A stretch of DNA of 64,000 bases from Parasulfitobacter algicola (lineage in GTDB: Bacteria > Pseudomonadota > Alphaproteobacteria > Rhodobacterales > Rhodobacteraceae), in the NCBI RefSeq assembly GCF_013315265.1, contig NZ_JABUFE010000012.1, positions 53,471-117,470 of the forward strand, written 5' to 3'. The notes beneath the pieces were generated by a model that made no database searches, was not told the origin of the DNA, and saw nothing but the letters and a program-made list of their open reading frames with translations. Every line of letters starts with the position of its first letter. The stretch's first letter is position 1. This document shows, piece after piece, positions 37,424-45,606 of the stretch. The position numbers were made by a program, and so were the translations under genes.

Positions 37424-37627
37424 TCATAGCATTATCCAAGTTTGAAAAACAGCAATGCGTCCGCGCCAAACAAAATCTTAGAAGAACCCTAAGCGACCGT
37501 GATCAGACGTCCTTGCCAAATGTCAGGGCTGGCTTCATATTGATAAAAGTTTGATGTATGAACTGATTTTAAGGACGACCGCAAAATTGATGACCTTGCA
37601 GGAACATCCCGGAACAAACTTGCCAAT

Positions 37628-38737
37628 ATGAAAAACCTGAAGCGTGTCTTAGGTATCTGTCTGCTTGCGGCCGCAGCCATTATGGGCGGTCTTCTCACCT
37701 TTGCCCCACAAGTGCCTATCCTATTGCGCGAAGGCTTTCCGCCCGAGGTTTGGGCCGGCTCTGGGCGTTACCTCACAGTCGAAGGCGTGAATGATGAAGA
37801 TGAAATAGACGGTCCCAAAATTCCCGCAGCGGCTCAGACGCGATTTGACGATGCTGGCGGCCGTGCGATGCTGGTAGAGCAAAACGGCACATTGATTTTC
37901 GAAAGCTATGGCCAAGGGTTCGGGCCACAAGATCGCCTGAACTCGTTTTCAATGGTCAAAAGCCTTGTCGGCGCCCTTGTCATACGTGCCTTGGCAGACA
38001 AGCGCATTACATCACTTGATGATCCGCTGGCGCTATACCTGGGACCAGAGGCCCCAGATGTTACCATAAACGACGCTCTGACTATGACGTCGGGGCTGCT
38101 ATATGATGGCGAGCCGCCCAAATCTGTCGACGACGCAGGCTTTTCGCCCTTTGGTCCATTGGCCCGGCTGCACGTCTTTGGGATTGATGCCGTTCTGCCA
38201 GAGCTTACGGTCAACCCGACTGCTCAAGGTCAATTTGCCTATCAAAGTGTAAACACCGCGCTTCTGGGTGCCGTTCTAGAGGCCGCCTATGATCAACCCT
38301 TACCGCAAATTCTTTCGGATTTAATCTGGAAACCTGCCGGTGCCGCAAACGCTGATTGGCGGGCGTATTCAAAGGCCGAGGGCGTATCGGCCTATTGTTG
38401 TCTTTATGCCCGGCCTGAAGACTGGCTGCGCGTCGGGCGCTATCTTTTGGAAAATGGAACGCCCAATGAACCATTCTTGCCTGACGATCTTTGGCGTGAT
38501 TTCATTATACCAGAACTTGCCGTTTCACTGCGGCACGAAAGTACCTATGGATGGCATTTAAGGCATGACGTTTTGGACCGGGACGGCGAAACACTGGCCG
38601 GACCATTCGCCTATTTCATGGGGCACGGCGGTCAGATGTTGTACCTGCTGCCTGAGAATAACATGGTCGTTGTGCGCTTTGGCGAACGCCCGCAGTTATT
38701 GCATTCAACCCTGTACGAATTGTCGCCACCGAAATAA
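37628..38737 (+). CDS. Serine hydrolase of the beta-lactamase/DD-peptidase fold
   Basis: A 369-aa protein with an N-terminal signal or anchor helix (residues 5–24). The class C-type catalytic set is visible: Ser108-x-x-Lys111 in NSFSMVKSLVG, the tyrosine motif FAYQSVNTALLG (Tyr205, Asn209) and GHGGQMLYLLP near residue 335. The arrangement resembles 6-aminohexanoate-oligomer hydrolases and EstB-type esterases more than true beta-lactamases. It lies alone between the 690-base gap and a convergent ABC operon. Substrate cannot be inferred. Confidence 0.82.
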   Translation: MKNLKRVLGICLLAAAAIMGGLLTFAPQVPILLREGFPPEVWAGSGRYLTVEGVNDEDEIDGPKIPAAAQTRFDDAGGRAMLVEQNGTLIFESYGQGFGPQDRLNSFSMVKSLVGALVIRALADKRITSLDDPLALYLGPEAPDVTINDALTMTSGLLYDGEPPKSVDDAGFSPFGPLARLHVFGIDAVLPELTVNPTAQGQFAYQSVNTALLGAVLEAAYDQPLPQILSDLIWKPAGAANADWRAYSKAEGVSAYCCLYARPEDWLRVGRYLLENGTPNEPFLPDDLWRDFIIPELAVSLRHESTYGWHLRHDVLDRDGETLAGPFAYFMGHGGQMLYLLPENNMVVVRFGERPQLLHSTLYELSPPK

Positions 38738-38745
38738 CAGATGAA

Positions 38746-38766
38746 GTCCCGGACTTGATCCGGGAC
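38746..38766. repeat. REP-like palindrome, copy 1
   Basis: GTCCCGGA-cttga-TCCGGGAC, perfect 8-bp arms, in the gap between two convergent genes; the flank CTCAAGGTGC is shared with the copy near 55.45 kb. Could also act as a bidirectional terminator. Confidence 0.7.
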
Positions 38767-38778
38767 CTCAAGGTGCAT

Positions 38779-39759
38779 TTAGTTCAGTGCTGCGTCTGTG
38801 ATCGCGCTGGTCCAGGCGCCTTCGGGGGCTTTGGTGATCACGGGATCAGAACCGCCCGCCAGCAAGGTTTGTACGGTGCGGTCGAAATCGGCCGGATCAA
38901 GCGCGCCGTTCGATCCGGCGGTCAGTTTGGCGATCTCGCCCATCATGCGCTTTTGGTGCGCTTCGGTCTGCGCGCCGGTGGCGTCGTTTTCCAGCACGAT
39001 CTCGGCGGCCTCATCCGGATTTTCTTCGGCATATTTCCAGCCACGCATGCTGGCACGGACAAAGCGGACCATTTTATCGACAAAGGCCGGATCTTCCAGA
39101 TTTTCTTCCAGCACATACATGCCGTCTTCCAATGTGGCGACGCCCTGTTCTTCGTATTTGAAGGTGATCAGTTCGTCTTCGCCAACGCCTGCATCCAGGA
39201 CCTGACCGTATTCGTTATAGGTCATCGTGCTGATGCAATCGGCCTGGCGTTGCAGCAGCGGGTCAACGTTGAAGCCCTGTTTCAGGACGGTCACGCCGTC
39301 TTCACCGCCTTCGGTCGGAATGCCCTCTTGGCTCATCCAGCTTAGGAAAGGGTATTCATTGCCAAAGAACCAGACGCCGATGGTCTTGCCGCGGAAATCC
39401 TGCGGGGATGTGATGCCGGTGTCTTTCCAACAGGTCAGCATCAGACCGGATGTCTTGAAGGGTTGGGCGATGTTGACCACCGGCAGACCCTTTTCACGCG
39501 CCGCAAGCGCCGAGGGCATCCAGTTCAGCATCACGTCTGCGCCGCCGCCCGCCAGAACCTGGGGTGGGGCTATGTCAGGACCACCGGACAGGATGGTCAC
39601 ATCAAGGTTTTCTTCTTCGTAAAACCCCTTGTCCAGGGCCACGTAATAGCCCGCGAATTGCGCTTGCGTGACCCATTGAAGTTGCAGGCGCACTTCGTCT
39701 TGCGCGGCCGCGGCCGTTGCACTGATCGCGAATGCGACCGTCATCAGTAGTTTTTTCAT
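38779..39759 (-). CDS. NMT1/ThiY-type ABC transporter substrate-binding protein
   Basis: A 326-aa periplasmic binding protein with a clear signal peptide (MKKLLMTVAFAISATAAAAQ). The core VRLQLQWVTQAQFAGYYVALDKGFY, GGADVMLNWMPSALAAREKGLPVVNIAQ and FRGKTIGVWFFGNEYPFL match the NMT1/THI5-like family that binds pyrimidines (hydroxymethylpyrimidine, riboflavin precursors) and some sulfonates. It is the last gene of a long leftward operon with two permeases and an ATPase upstream, beside dihydropyrimidinase, so a pyrimidine-like ligand is likely. Confidence 0.88.
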   Translation of the reverse strand: MKKLLMTVAFAISATAAAAQDEVRLQLQWVTQAQFAGYYVALDKGFYEEENLDVTILSGGPDIAPPQVLAGGGADVMLNWMPSALAAREKGLPVVNIAQPFKTSGLMLTCWKDTGITSPQDFRGKTIGVWFFGNEYPFLSWMSQEGIPTEGGEDGVTVLKQGFNVDPLLQRQADCISTMTYNEYGQVLDAGVGEDELITFKYEEQGVATLEDGMYVLEENLEDPAFVDKMVRFVRASMRGWKYAEENPDEAAEIVLENDATGAQTEAHQKRMMGEIAKLTAGSNGALDPADFDRTVQTLLAGGSDPVITKAPEGAWTSAITDAALN

Positions 39760-39774
39760 TATCGTACCTCCTTG

Positions 39775-40611
39775 TTATTTTCGTTGCGAGGGGTGCCAGA
39801 ATGTGACCCCCTTTTCTATTGCCGCAATCACCCCATAGAATGCCGAACCGGCCAAAGCCGCAACGACAATCTCAGCCCAGACCATATCCAATGCAAGCTG
39901 CCCCACGGAAGTTGAGATGCGAAACCCCATGCCAACCGTGGGTGATCCGAAGAATTCCGCGACAATTGCCCCCACAAGCGCCAATGTTGTTGAAATTTTA
40001 AGCCCGTTGAAAATAAAAGGCATGGCGGCAGGCAGGCGCAGTTTGATCAGGGTTTGCAGATAACTGGCCGAATAGGTCTGCATCAGATCGCGCTGCATGG
40101 CTGTGGTTTCCTGCAGGCCAGCGACAGTGTTGATCAATACGGGGAAGAAAACCATGACAACCACAACAGCCGCTTTGGATTCCCAGTCAAAGCCGAACCA
40201 CATCACCAGGATCGGCGCGGTCCCCACGATAGGAAGCGCTGCGATAAAGTTGCCCACGGGCAGCAGGCCGCGTTGCAGAAAACCCGAACGATCCACCAGA
40301 ATGGCCGTTAGAAACGCGGCAACGCAGCCAATGACATAGCCCGACAATGCGCCTTTGAAAAAGGTCTGAACAAGATCGGCCCACAGGATTGGCAAGCTTG
40401 TGGAAAAGCGAGCCGCAATGTCGGTGGGCGCCGGTAGGATAACACCGGGAATGTCAAAACCCCGAACAGCAATTTGCCACAAGATCAGCAGCGTCAGACC
40501 AAAGATCATCGGAACCAAAAGCCTGGCGATACGGTGACCCGATCGGGACAAAGCAACATTCGCCCCCCACCCAAGCGCCCAGACCAGACAAAGCTGCGCT
40601 GTCACGATCAT
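39775..40611 (-). CDS. ABC transporter permease (second)
   Basis: A 278-aa integral membrane protein of the SsuC/ThiX-type permease family. The ATPase-coupling EAA loop is LMQTYSASYLQTLIKLRLPAAMPFIFNGLK, followed by TLALVGAIVAEFFGS. About six helices. It starts within the stop of the preceding permease gene (ATGA), so the two permeases are translated together and probably form a heterodimer. The binding-protein gene follows after 15 bases. Confidence 0.9.
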   Translation of the reverse strand: MIVTAQLCLVWALGWGANVALSRSGHRIARLLVPMIFGLTLLILWQIAVRGFDIPGVILPAPTDIAARFSTSLPILWADLVQTFFKGALSGYVIGCVAAFLTAILVDRSGFLQRGLLPVGNFIAALPIVGTAPILVMWFGFDWESKAAVVVVMVFFPVLINTVAGLQETTAMQRDLMQTYSASYLQTLIKLRLPAAMPFIFNGLKISTTLALVGAIVAEFFGSPTVGMGFRISTSVGQLALDMVWAEIVVAALAGSAFYGVIAAIEKGVTFWHPSQRK

Positions 40612-41525
40612 GCCCCTGCCCCCATCCGTCGCAGCATCATTTTCTGTACTAATCCGATAAAGCCCACCAATGCCGCGGCCACGATAGCGGCGGCGAACAA
40701 TGCCGACCAGATCTGGATCGTCTGGCCATAATAACTGCCCGTCAGCATCCGCGCGCCAAGGCCGCTTTGGGCACCGGTTGGCAGTTCGCCCACGATGGCG
40801 CCGACAAGCGATGCCGCAATACCGATTTTCAGCGAGGCAAACAGATAGGGCATTGAGGCAGGCAGCCGCAGTTTGAAGAACCCTTGGGTTTTCGTGGCGC
40901 TATAGGTGCGCAGCAGGTCCAATTGCATCGCGTCGGGACTGCGCAAACCTTTGACCATACCAACAACAACAGGAAAAAAGCTGAGATACGCGCTGATAAC
41001 AGCCTTGGGCAACAGACCCTGCACGCCAATGGAATACAGCACCACGATGATCATCGGGGCTATGGCAATGATCGGGATGGTCTGGCTGACAATGGCCCAA
41101 GGCATCACGCTTAGATCCATAACACGGCTATGTACGATGCCCACGGCCAGCAGAATGCCCAAGCCAGTCCCGATGGCAAAGCCCAGCAATGTCGCACTTA
41201 GGGTGATCCAGCTATGATAGACCAGCGACCGTTTGCTGGTGATGCGTTTATCAACCGTGGTGTCCCATAATTCCGCCATCACCTGATGCGGCGCAGGCAA
41301 ACGGGGCCGATCCTGATTGAACGTCGCGCCGATGGCAAAGCTGTTTTGCATCACCAATCCAAAAGCCCCTGCATCGCGACGATCGCGAGCCGACGGCGGA
41401 GTGACGGTGGCCCCTGCCCGTTCGGCTTGGGTCAACGCCTCTTTTATGTTCATCGGAACCACGGCCAGATACCAAAGCCCTATGATCACAGCGATCACTG
41501 TCAAAACCGGGATAATCGACCTCAT
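40608..41525 (-). CDS. ABC transporter permease (first)
   Basis: A 305-aa permease paralogous to the next gene. The EAA loop reads LLRTYSATKTQGFFKLRLPASMPYLFASLK and is followed by ASLVGAIVGELPTG. An N-terminal helix and a periplasmic loop (about 25–90) precede the core. I use the Met at 41525, which overlaps the stop of the GNAT gene upstream (ATGA), rather than one five codons earlier. Its own stop overlaps the second permease start. Confidence 0.9.
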   Translation of the reverse strand: MRSIIPVLTVIAVIIGLWYLAVVPMNIKEALTQAERAGATVTPPSARDRRDAGAFGLVMQNSFAIGATFNQDRPRLPAPHQVMAELWDTTVDKRITSKRSLVYHSWITLSATLLGFAIGTGLGILLAVGIVHSRVMDLSVMPWAIVSQTIPIIAIAPMIIVVLYSIGVQGLLPKAVISAYLSFFPVVVGMVKGLRSPDAMQLDLLRTYSATKTQGFFKLRLPASMPYLFASLKIGIAASLVGAIVGELPTGAQSGLGARMLTGSYYGQTIQIWSALFAAAIVAAALVGFIGLVQKMMLRRMGAGA

Positions 41526-41980
41526 GCGGCGCGTGTCCATTCGTAAAGAATATCTGGCAAACCTTCTTCGTTATCCCCGTTGGTTCGCCGGACTTCGTAA
41601 AACCCTTGGCGTTTGTAAAAGCGCTGCGCATCGACGTTTTGTTGAAACGTCCACAAATGCAAATGGGCGCGCTGCGTTTTGGCGTGTGTCAATAATTTCG
41701 ATCCGATCCCGCAACCGGGTGTCGTCACATAAAGCGCCATCACCAGACCTTCTGGCGACAGCACAAGAAATCCGTTGATGGGGCGGCCCAGCACAAAAAC
41801 GTCATGCTGCAAAAACATGACATCTTCGAAATATTGCGCAACCCCGTCATGTGTATGAACGCGCGGCATCCACGACGTCGCATCAATCCAGTCATTCAGG
41901 ATCGCGGCACATGCTTCGGCCTCGCAAACCCGTCCTAACCTGATATGGCTTGCGCTTGAAATATCCATCAACTTCTTCAT
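41522..41980 (-). CDS. GNAT-family N-acetyltransferase
   Basis: A 152-aa acetyltransferase. Visible are IRLGRVCEAEACAAILNDWI at the start, GLVMALYVTTPGCGIGSKLLTHAK with the acetyl-CoA loop, and HLHLWTFQQNVDAQRFYKRQGFYEVRR, the canonical GNAT end. It overlaps the hypothetical gene upstream and the first permease gene downstream by four bases each, so it is fixed inside the transporter operon. A role in modifying the imported compound is a guess. Confidence 0.85.
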   Translation of the reverse strand: MKKLMDISSASHIRLGRVCEAEACAAILNDWIDATSWMPRVHTHDGVAQYFEDVMFLQHDVFVLGRPINGFLVLSPEGLVMALYVTTPGCGIGSKLLTHAKTQRAHLHLWTFQQNVDAQRFYKRQGFYEVRRTNGDNEEGLPDILYEWTRAA

Positions 41981-42420
41981 GAATGGCTTTCTTGGCGTGA
42001 TAGCAATTCACGAGACTCAATCTGATCCTGCGTTTCAGGATACCAACCTTTTTCACCGACACGTACAGCCGTAATAAACAGATCAGACACCCGTATGGCC
42101 TGATAAATAGCGCGCGTCTGCCAGCACGTATTTCCCTGATAACCGACTTGTCGCAAGAAAATGGCGCGTGCCGTGTCGGCAAACATACGGGCCCAAACTT
42201 TTTGCTGGTGAATGTCTGGCATATCTTCTTCGATCGTCAGACCACGACCTGACCAAAAAAGCCCTTGGTCCCACTGGTCTTTTATTCTACGATATTCATC
42301 CAGTTCGGCGCCCGATAGATCGCTTCGGGCACAAATTTCAAGTGTGAATTCCAAAAGCGTATCGAAATGCCGATTGCTAAGTTGGATGTGGGTGTCCTGG
42401 AAAGAAATAAGGCATGCCAT
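41977..42420 (-). CDS. Hypothetical protein in the ABC operon
   Basis: A 147-aa soluble protein without signal or membrane segment that I do not recognise. It is rich in aromatic and acidic residues; GLFWSGRGLTIEEDMPD and WARMFADTARAIF are the most distinctive parts. It starts six bases after the ATPase stop and overlaps the GNAT gene by four bases, so it is expressed with the transporter although it is not a usual transporter component. Confidence 0.65.
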   Translation of the reverse strand: MACLISFQDTHIQLSNRHFDTLLEFTLEICARSDLSGAELDEYRRIKDQWDQGLFWSGRGLTIEEDMPDIHQQKVWARMFADTARAIFLRQVGYQGNTCWQTRAIYQAIRVSDLFITAVRVGEKGWYPETQDQIESRELLSRQESHS

Positions 42421-42425
42421 CGTGA

Positions 42426-43217
42426 TTACGCCATGGCCGTATCATGCCCTGCGCGCAGTCCTTCGCGGACCTGGTGGGCCAGCTGCGCAAATTCAGGTGT
42501 GTCGCGGATATCAAGGGGTCGTTCTTTAGGCAAAGGGCTTACAATCACATCCCTGATCCGGCCTGGTCGGGGACTCATCACGACGATTTTGGTCGACAGG
42601 TAAACGGCTTCGGAAATAGAATGTGTGACAAAGCCGATTGTCTTGCCTGTCCGCGCCCAAAGCGCCAAAAGCTGTTCGTTCAGGTGGTCACGCACAATTT
42701 CGTCCAGCGCGCCAAAAGGTTCGTCCATCAACAGAATATCGGCATCAAACGCCAACGCGCGGGCGATACTGGCGCGTTGCTGCATACCGCCAGAAAGCTG
42801 CCAAGGATACTTGTGTTCAAACCCTTCTAGATCAACAAGTTGCATGACTTTTTTCACGCGGTCAATTTGTTCAGATTTGGGGTATCCCATGATCTCAAGC
42901 GGCAAGCGGATATTGCCGCCAATCGTGCGCCAGGGATACAGCCCGGCGGCCTGAAACACATAGCCGTACGCCCGCGCCTGACGCGCCTGATCCGGGGTCA
43001 TGCCGTTCACGGTCACCGTGCCGCCTGTCGGATGTTCAAGGGCTGCCAACACACGCAAAAACGTCGTCTTGCCACAGCCAGAGGGGCCGATAAAGCTGAC
43101 GAAATCGCCCTTGTCGATCTGCAGGTTCACATCTTTCAGCGCGTGGACCGGACCATCGTTTGTCTGAAAAGTCAGATCAAGGGCTTGGGCGGTGATGATC
43201 GGGTTAATTGTATTCAT
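42426..43217 (-). CDS. ABC transporter ATP-binding protein (SsuB/TauB/ThiZ type)
   Basis: A 263-aa ATPase with Walker A GPSGCGKTT, Q-loop VFQAAGLYPWRT, signature LSGGMQQR, Walker B ILLMDEPFGALDE and switch histidine in GFVTHSISEAVYLS. Family features match nitrate/sulfonate/pyrimidine importers. The Met at 43217 is preferred over one five codons upstream. It follows the L7/L12-like gene after a 57-base gap and is the first transporter gene of the operon, followed by a hypothetical and a GNAT gene and then both permeases. Confidence 0.92.
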   Translation of the reverse strand: MNTINPIITAQALDLTFQTNDGPVHALKDVNLQIDKGDFVSFIGPSGCGKTTFLRVLAALEHPTGGTVTVNGMTPDQARQARAYGYVFQAAGLYPWRTIGGNIRLPLEIMGYPKSEQIDRVKKVMQLVDLEGFEHKYPWQLSGGMQQRASIARALAFDADILLMDEPFGALDEIVRDHLNEQLLALWARTGKTIGFVTHSISEAVYLSTKIVVMSPRPGRIRDVIVSPLPKERPLDIRDTPEFAQLAHQVREGLRAGHDTAMA

Positions 43218-43274
43218 TCTATTCCAATACAAATGGTTTTCGTATTCTTATTAATCATGCACGTATCGAATATC

Positions 43275-43673
43275 TTAACCATTTCTGCGCGCAACCAGTT
43301 CACTTACGATGTCGTGGCTTTCTTTCAGGCCGATCTTACAATGCTCGCGCACCATCTTGATCGCAGTCAGCTTGCTTCCGCTTTTCAAAATTGGTTCTAA
43401 CTCAGCCATCAGCGACGCTGGTAGTGTGTCGGCCGTCACACTATCAGACGGTCTTACCGTATGCGGTGTCATTTTACGCCGTAAATCCAGGTGTTGAGGT
43501 GGGTTTTGCTGTGGTTTGCTGCGTTGAGAAATACCCATAAAATAGGCAAGAGGAACAAAAGCCACAGCCACCCATGGATTGATTTGCAGTCCAAAAGCAG
43601 CAACGCCGAAAAGAATTAAAGCCATGATCAGACGTGGAATTGTGAAAATCCTGTCCGGTGTTTTGATAATCAA
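43275..43673 (-). CDS. Membrane protein with an L7/L12 C-terminal-like domain
   Basis: A 132-aa protein: two hydrophobic stretches (about 10–48), a proline-rich polar linker (52–85), then ELEPILKSGSKLTAIKMVRE and GLKESHDIVSELV (90–127), which resembles the ribosomal L7/L12 C-terminal fold (K-x-x-AIK-VRE-x(5)-GLKEA-x-x-VE). Small membrane proteins with this tail occur in other bacteria but their role is unclear. It starts two bases after the hydA stop and precedes the ABC ATPase gene, so it belongs to the operon. The fold assignment is by eye. Confidence 0.6.
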   Translation of the reverse strand: MIIKTPDRIFTIPRLIMALILFGVAAFGLQINPWVAVAFVPLAYFMGISQRSKPQQNPPQHLDLRRKMTPHTVRPSDSVTADTLPASLMAELEPILKSGSKLTAIKMVREHCKIGLKESHDIVSELVARRNG

Positions 43674-43675
43674 TG

Positions 43676-45139
43676 TTAGACCCCCGCCGGAATATTCATC
43701 GGGTTACGGTCGATCTTGCGCGGGGTGTTCAGGGCTTTCCACTTGCTTAGCGCTTTAGACGCGCTGGCAAAGGCAGGGCGGCGCACGAATTTGCCGCGAC
43801 CCGGTTGAGGTTGGCTGTTTTGGCCATACGCCCAGACCACATCGCCACGCGACAAGGTGTAACGGGGTTGGGTGGTGACCTGCATCCCTTCGAAGACATT
43901 GTAATCAATGATAGATTTCTGGGTGCTGACCGCAACGGTCTTACTGATTGTCGGATCCCAGACCACCACATCGGCGTCCGCCCCGGGCACCAGCGCGCCC
44001 TTCATCGGATAGATGTTCAGGATTTTGGCAATATTGGTCGATGTCACGGCCACAAATTCCTCGGGCGTCAAACGGCCCGTTTCGACACCGGTTGTCCACA
44101 GCATCGCCATGCGTTCCTCAAGCCCGCCTGTCCCGTTGGGGATCATGCAGAAGTTATCCAGACCCATCTGCTTTTGTTTGTCTGTGAACGCAGCATGATC
44201 GGTGGCGACGACCTGCAAAGACCCGGCGGCCAGGCCGTTCCACAGGCTGTTCTGATGATCCTTGGACCGGAAGGGCGGCGACATCACGCGGCGGGCGGCG
44301 TATTGCCAGTCTTTGTTGAAATATTCGGTCTCATCCAGCGTCAGGTGCTGGATCAGCGGTTCGCCATAGACGCGCATTCCCTTTTGTCGTGCGCGCCGGA
44401 TCGCCTCATGCGCCTGTTCGCAGCTGACGTGGACGATATAAAGCGGCGTGCCCGCAGCGTCGGCAATCATGATGGCGCGGTTCGCGGCTTCGCCCTCGAC
44501 CTCGGGCGGGCGGGAATAAGCGTGACCTTCGGGGCCAGTGATGCCTTCGGCCAGATATTTTTGCTGCAGCTCTTGCACGATGTCACCGTTTTCAGCATGT
44601 ACCAGCGGCAGCGCGCCCAGTTCGGCGCAGCGTTTGAAAGACGCGAACATCTCGTCATCCTCGACCATCAACGCACCTTTGTAGGCCATGAAATGCTTGA
44701 AGGTGTTGATACCGCGCGCATTAACAACCTGCTCCATCTCATTGAAAATGCTTTCATTCCATCCGGTGATGGCCATGTGATACGAGATATCGGTGCAGAT
44801 CTGATCCTTGGATTTACGGTCCCAATCATCAATGGCGCTCAACAAACTACCGTCTTCGCCGGGCAGACAGAAATCCACCAACATCGTCGTGCCGCCTGCC
44901 GCCGCAGCAAAGGTGCCCGATGTGAATGTTTCGGCCGCCGTGGTGCCCATGAAGGGCATTTCCAGATGTGTGTGCGGATCGATCCCGCCGGGAATGACAT
45001 AGGCGCCTTCGGCATCAATCGTTTCATCGCCCGTCAGGTTTTCGCCAATCTGCGCGATCTTTTCGCCCTCAATCAGCACATCCGCGGTGAACTGTCTGTC
45101 TGCGGTAACGATTGTTCCGCCTTTGATGACTTTGGTCAT
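43676..45139 (-). CDS. hydA: Dihydropyrimidinase / D-hydantoinase
   Basis: A 487-aa zinc amidohydrolase that opens dihydrouracil, dihydrothymine or hydantoin rings to carbamoyl amino acids. The metal ligands are in GGIDPHTHLEMP (His56, His58), the carboxylated Lys154 in HFMAYKGALMV, and further His in YIVHVSCEQAHEAI and VATDHAAF. Length and motifs are typical. Its start overlaps the stop of a small upstream gene (ATGA), and the L7/L12-like gene begins two bases after its stop. With the adjacent carbamoyl-amide hydrolase it forms two consecutive steps of reductive pyrimidine breakdown. Confidence 0.93.
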   Translation of the reverse strand: MTKVIKGGTIVTADRQFTADVLIEGEKIAQIGENLTGDETIDAEGAYVIPGGIDPHTHLEMPFMGTTAAETFTSGTFAAAAGGTTMLVDFCLPGEDGSLLSAIDDWDRKSKDQICTDISYHMAITGWNESIFNEMEQVVNARGINTFKHFMAYKGALMVEDDEMFASFKRCAELGALPLVHAENGDIVQELQQKYLAEGITGPEGHAYSRPPEVEGEAANRAIMIADAAGTPLYIVHVSCEQAHEAIRRARQKGMRVYGEPLIQHLTLDETEYFNKDWQYAARRVMSPPFRSKDHQNSLWNGLAAGSLQVVATDHAAFTDKQKQMGLDNFCMIPNGTGGLEERMAMLWTTGVETGRLTPEEFVAVTSTNIAKILNIYPMKGALVPGADADVVVWDPTISKTVAVSTQKSIIDYNVFEGMQVTTQPRYTLSRGDVVWAYGQNSQPQPGRGKFVRRPAFASASKALSKWKALNTPRKIDRNPMNIPAGV

Positions 45140-45606
45140 TGATCGTTAGCTCCTTGTAGTACTGCTTTATATGCGAAGGCAGTTTCTGCAATGTTCTTAC
45201 ATGTAGCGGCGTCGCCATTCCAAATAGGGTTTTCGCTCCAAGCAGAACCAGTTAGCGCATAGCTCTGTCGATAGTTGGACAGATAGATGTCAGCTATAGT
45301 TCGCATATCCATTTCAGCTGTATTTATTTGATGTTCTAAGCTTGAGTTGGCTCTACTATTGCGCTGTAACGCTGCCACAGCAACCAAAGTTCGAATTGTT
45401 AACTGCAACTCTTGAAAAATAGGTTCTTCAATGATTTGGCCTGACCACTCAACGTTAGCAAGATAGAAACCTGCACACCGCACTAATGGATAAGTTTCTT
45501 CATATTTTGAAGAGTTCATTTTAGATAGCGGCTGTATGTCTTGTGCAACGACAGCAGTAAACCCAAACGATATTATAGCAGCTAAAATCGCAGTTCGAAA
45601 CCTCAC
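45136..45606 (-). CDS. Small secreted protein of unknown function
   Basis: A 156-aa protein starting with GTG inside the stop of the hydrolase gene (GTGA) and ending inside the hydA start (ATGA). The N-terminus RFRTAILAAIISFGFTAVVAQD is a signal peptide. The mature part is helical and polar, with two cysteines. Base composition is clearly AT-richer than either neighbour, so it may be a late insertion, yet the overlaps show it is integrated into the operon. I do not recognise the family; a periplasmic accessory to uptake is one possibility. Confidence 0.65.
   Translation of the reverse strand: MRFRTAILAAIISFGFTAVVAQDIQPLSKMNSSKYEETYPLVRCAGFYLANVEWSGQIIEEPIFQELQLTIRTLVAVAALQRNSRANSSLEHQINTAEMDMRTIADIYLSNYRQSYALTGSAWSENPIWNGDAATCKNIAETAFAYKAVLQGANDQ

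Larger units (their letters stand above)
36937..37627. other. 690-base intergenic region
   Basis: No intact gene is supported between the D-lactate dehydrogenase and the serine hydrolase. It holds a TTTTGTAC/GTACAAAA repeat cluster and, on the minus strand, a short open frame that may be the remnant of a gene; both are listed separately. The rest is featureless to me. Composition looks AT-richer than the flanks. Confidence 0.6.

Noticed and set aside
43805..45142. A 445-codon rightward open frame opposite hydA
   Set aside because: It lies wholly antisense to a convincing dihydropyrimidinase gene and has histidine-rich, family-less sequence typical of an antisense shadow.
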